Source: Bacteroidota bacterium (GTDB lineage: Bacteria > Bacteroidota > Bacteroidia > Bacteroidales > FEN-979). Taken from it: 42,498 nucleotides of DNA. The DNA is taken from the NCBI GenBank assembly GCA_026391715.1, contig JAPLDO010000051.1, forward strand, positions 1-42,498. The letters run 5' to 3'. Positions 40,311-42,498 of this stretch are shown in pieces (position 1 is the first letter of the stretch; every line of letters begins with the position of its first letter). The position numbers and the translations under genes were made by a program. The notes under the pieces were generated by a model. It searched no databases. It was not told where the DNA came from and saw nothing but the letters and a program-made list of their open reading frames with translations.

Positions 40311-42498
40311 CTACCTGTTAACAACAACCTTTCGCACTTCTGTCTGATCTCCAAGCGTCAACTTCAGCAAATACGCCCCATTCGGCAAATCCCGAAGGTT
40401 CATAGTCGCCTTGTTCAATCCTGTTTTGCAGGCGATCCGGTCAGCTTTTGCAACCACAACACCTGCCAGATTCATCATCTCAGCGCTGAATGTGCCTTCC
40501 TGTTCCATCAGATATTCAATATTGATTATATCCGATGTCGGATTAGGATAAACCGTAACCATGTTGTTATGCGCAACGGATGATGTATTACCGGCATCCG
40601 CGATAGTTAGTATCGCGTTACCAATAACATTTCCGTCGCCATCCGCCAATTCGGATAATGGGTTGGGGTTTAATGTGAAACGGAGGACGAAGGACGACGG
40701 ACGAAGGACGAGAGACGAGGGGCGTGCGTGTATTAACATCAAGGTTTTATCACGAGAGACATTAATCGGATCCAACGATACCCAACCGATATTCAAAATC
40801 CCGTTGCGTGTTTCAAACCAAGGGTCAATGCCGCCGTTTTCCGGCATGGTAACGCCCGTAATTTCAATCAACGATGGATCAAAATCCAACATCAACGTGA
40901 TGGCGCCGATTTGTAGGGACGCAATGCCTTGCGTCTCCATCCGAACCGGGAACGTAATTTCCGGCGTGATGGGCAACGTTCCGCGGTTTTCCAACCGTAG
41001 AGACGCGATGCATCGCGTCTCTACCGCGCATCGCGTCTCTACCGCGCATTGCGTCTCTACCGCCGTTTTATTCCCGGTTGGCGGTAAATATGACCCATTC
41101 ACATCGCCGGCGCACAAACCCATTATATCGCGGGTAACATTGGCGCATTCCACCGGAATTTCAGATATGGAGGTTTCAGCAGTCAGTCCCGAAAAAACCC
41201 ATTTGGGTATTTCAAAGTATGGCGTCGGACTTCCCCAGCCATATTTGGCAGCCATACGAATTGCGTCAGCGTCAGCCGTTGTAATAACCGGAGGAGTATG
41301 CGGCGACTTTACATCAGCGGTTATCCTTACAACAGGAGGATTTACGGGCAGATAGGAAACATTTGTAGCATGGCGTTGAACCAGCAGATAGTCGGTGTTG
41401 TTTACGCCGTTCCAGGTTTGCCACTGTCCGCTTGGGTCGGCAGAAGCTATATCAAGACTGTATGTTCCGTTTACCAGTCCGGTAAATTCATAAAAACCGG
41501 TGGCGCCTGTGGTGTAAGGCGGTCTTATGGCAACTCCGCCCTGCTTGAGGGTGATTTTCAAACCATCAAGCGGGGTTTTTGGATTATTGTCGTATTTGGC
41601 ATAACCGCTGATGTGGTAATCGCTGAACATAGTAATCTCGGTTGAAGCCGAATTTTCGATCAAACACTCACCGCTCTTAACAACCGCCCTGAAATATGTA
41701 TTCGCAGTCAGGTTGGTTGCTGTGTAAGTGGTATTTGTTGTTCCAGGTATATCAATCCAGGTTGGGCTGCTTGGTAAACTATTCGAGAGTCGGTCGCTTT
41801 CCGGGTTGGGTGTATTTGATGTTTCCCGCTTGGCGTTACTTGATGGTCCGTTGGATAAATACTGCCATTTCAGCACGCTTCCAACCTGATTTGTAAGAGT
41901 AAGCAACGTACTGTTTGTACCGTAACAGACAATTCCGCCGCCCGTAGCTGTGCCGCCAACGGTGGTGGGGTCAACAGTAATAGTCACAACGTTTGTTATT
42001 AGCGTTCCGCAACCGCTCGCTGAGGTTTGAGTCTGCCGGTAGTAAGTGGTTTGCGTCAATGCGCCGGGCTGGTAAGTAGTTCCGGTGGCGCTGCCAATAT
42101 CCGAGAAATTCGTATTGTCTGTGGAGGATTGCCACTGATAAGCGTAAGGTGTATTTCCTCCGGTGGGAGCAACACTTGTTAATTGCGCCGGCATTGTATT
42201 ATAACAGATGGACTGGCTCACTGCCGCCGAACCCACAGTAAAATTGGGATAAACCGTAATAGTCACCGCGTTTGTTGTAAGCGTTCCGCAACCGCTGGCA
42301 GAGGTTTGAGTTTGCCGGTAGTAAGTGGTTTGAGTCAATGCGCCGGGTTGATAAGTGGTTCCTGTCGCGCTGCCAATATCCGAGAAATTCGTATTGTCGG
42401 TGGAGGATTGCCATTGATAAGCGTAAGGCGTATTTCCTCCCGTTGGCGAAACACTTGTTAATTGCGCCGGAGTTGTATTGTAGCAGATGGTTTGGCCT
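40311..42498 (-). CDS. C-terminal part of a T9SS-exported repeat protein with dockerin-like and cohesin-like segments, cut by the right edge
   Basis: The frame is open to 42498, so the N-terminus is outside; about 728 residues are seen. First come near-identical Ig/PKD-like repeats of 93 residues (YQWQSSTDNTNFSDIGSATG, TTYYRQTQTSASGCGTL). A carboxypeptidase/SdrB-like fold follows (YHISGYAKYDNNPKTPLDGL), then a dockerin-like stretch (DYLLVQRHA, DADAIRMAAKYGW, CAGDVNGSYLPP). A cohesin-like domain comes next: LMLDFDPSLIEITGVTMPEN and GILNIGWVSLDP. The end is a typical T9SS type A sorting domain: VYPNPTSDIINIEY and GAYLLKLTLGDQTEVRKVVV. The protein is exported and anchored by the type IX system. 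Several in-frame repeat insertions are listed separately. Confidence 0.88.
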   Translation of the reverse strand, partial: GQTICYNTTPAQLTSVSPTGGNTPYAYQWQSSTDNTNFSDIGSATGTTYQPGALTQTTYYRQTQTSASGCGTLTTNAVTITVYPNFTVGSAAVSQSICYNTMPAQLTSVAPTGGNTPYAYQWQSSTDNTNFSDIGSATGTTYQPGALTQTTYYRQTQTSASGCGTLITNVVTITVDPTTVGGTATGGGIVCYGTNSTLLTLTNQVGSVLKWQYLSNGPSSNAKRETSNTPNPESDRLSNSLPSSPTWIDIPGTTNTTYTATNLTANTYFRAVVKSGECLIENSASTEITMFSDYHISGYAKYDNNPKTPLDGLKITLKQGGVAIRPPYTTGATGFYEFTGLVNGTYSLDIASADPSGQWQTWNGVNNTDYLLVQRHATNVSYLPVNPPVVRITADVKSPHTPPVITTADADAIRMAAKYGWGSPTPYFEIPKWVFSGLTAETSISEIPVECANVTRDIMGLCAGDVNGSYLPPTGNKTAVETQCAVETRCAVETRCIASLRLENRGTLPITPEITFPVRMETQGIASLQIGAITLMLDFDPSLIEITGVTMPENGGIDPWFETRNGILNIGWVSLDPINVSRDKTLMLIHARPSSLVLRPSSFVLRFTLNPNPLSELADGDGNVIGNAILTIADAGNTSSVAHNNMVTVYPNPTSDIINIEYLMEQEGTFSAEMMNLAGVVVAKADRIACKTGLNKATMNLRDLPNGAYLLKLTLGDQTEVRKVVVNR
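40685..40726 (-). repeat. Heptamer array translated inside the cohesin-like domain
   Basis: GGACGAA, GGACGAC, GGACGAA, GGACGAG, AGACGAG and GGGCGTG run without gaps on the plus strand. On the coding strand they read ARPSSLVLRPSSFVLR, inserted between LMLIH and FTLNPN of the cohesin-like domain. The array keeps the frame (42 bases). Confidence 0.85.
40913..40940 (-). repeat. Palindromic repeat inside the T9SS protein (degenerate copy)
   Basis: GGGACGCAATG and CTTGCGTCTCC form one diverged copy of the palindrome. It codes for METQGIASLQ. Confidence 0.8.
40997..41060 (-). repeat. Triple palindromic repeat inside the T9SS protein
   Basis: A full palindrome AGAGACGCGATGCATCGCGT is followed by two half copies (GCATCGCGTCTCTACC, GCATTGCGTCTCTACC). 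They are read in frame as VETQCAVETRCAVETRCIAS between the dockerin-like and cohesin-like segments. Confidence 0.9.
41940..42498 (-). repeat. 279-bp tandem repeat coding Ig/PKD-like domains
   Basis: Two copies are visible: the GCCGGTAGTAAGTGGTTTG start occurs at about 42035 and 42314, a 279-base period (93 residues). Long stretches are identical between copies (for example the CCGAGAAATTCGTATTGTC region), so they were duplicated or homogenised recently. The array continues past the edge. Confidence 0.88.

Overview
The window looks like chromosomal DNA from a member of the Bacteroidota, probably a Bacteroidales-type environmental organism; genus and species cannot be told from the sequence. 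The reasons are: a type IX secretion (T9SS) C-terminal sorting domain on the protein at the right edge, TAnnTTTG-type -7 promoter boxes, a LytS/LytTR pair, DUF5916 and CarboxypepD_reg-like envelope proteins, moderate G+C, and weak Shine-Dalgarno signals. There is no phage, conjugative element, rRNA operon or CRISPR array.

Layout. 1-2.6 kb: the end of an Rpn-type nuclease/transposase relative, a membrane protein, a decayed GxxExxY gene and a CarboxypepD_reg-like secreted protein. 2.8-6 kb: a LytS-type kinase with its LytTR regulator, tRNA-Gly(CCC) and an outer-membrane barrel-like protein. 6.1-7.7 kb: a lone AAA ATPase fused to a PD-(D/E)XK nuclease domain. 7.9-14.3 kb: an S9 peptidase lipoprotein, a histidine kinase closely followed by hemW, and a GT39 glycosyltransferase. 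14.3-18.6 kb (minus strand): recX, prfB with a programmed frameshift, an ArsC-like protein, a small inverted-repeat mobile element, fumC and a pRiA4b ORF-3-like gene. 19-25.4 kb: tRNA-Val(CAC), a TPR protein, a thioredoxin-like protein, a DUF5916 protein and a lipoprotein. 25.5-28.6 kb: two overlapping HMG-CoA-lyase-family genes followed by an acyl-CoA dehydrogenase, probably one catabolic operon. 28.8-36.6 kb: a signalling operon of a six-PAS hybrid kinase, a CheR methyltransferase and a second hybrid kinase with an MCP-like sensor. 36.8-40.2 kb: manC, an EFR1-type flavodoxin/ferredoxin, a DUF3109 protein and ferritin. 40.3 kb to the right edge: the C-terminal part of a large T9SS-exported repeat protein with dockerin-like and cohesin-like segments.

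The most unusual signal is several families of small repeats that sit in or against reading frames. A G/C-rich hairpin module lies twice in tandem inside hemW and also forms the core of a 272-bp MITE-like element, which has 20-bp terminal inverted repeats and a 6-bp AAAGTT direct repeat. A palindrome built on GACGCAATGCATTGCGTC ends the coding region of one HMGL gene, overlaps a false start of the DUF3109 gene, and is inserted several times in-frame in the T9SS protein. Octamer and heptamer arrays contain the stop codons of prfB, the TPR gene and the large PAS kinase, and a related heptamer array is translated inside the cohesin-like domain. The behaviour resembles the protein-coding palindromic elements of Rickettsia, but with unrelated sequences.

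Programs were not run. Family names come from reading motifs and from general knowledge of the families.
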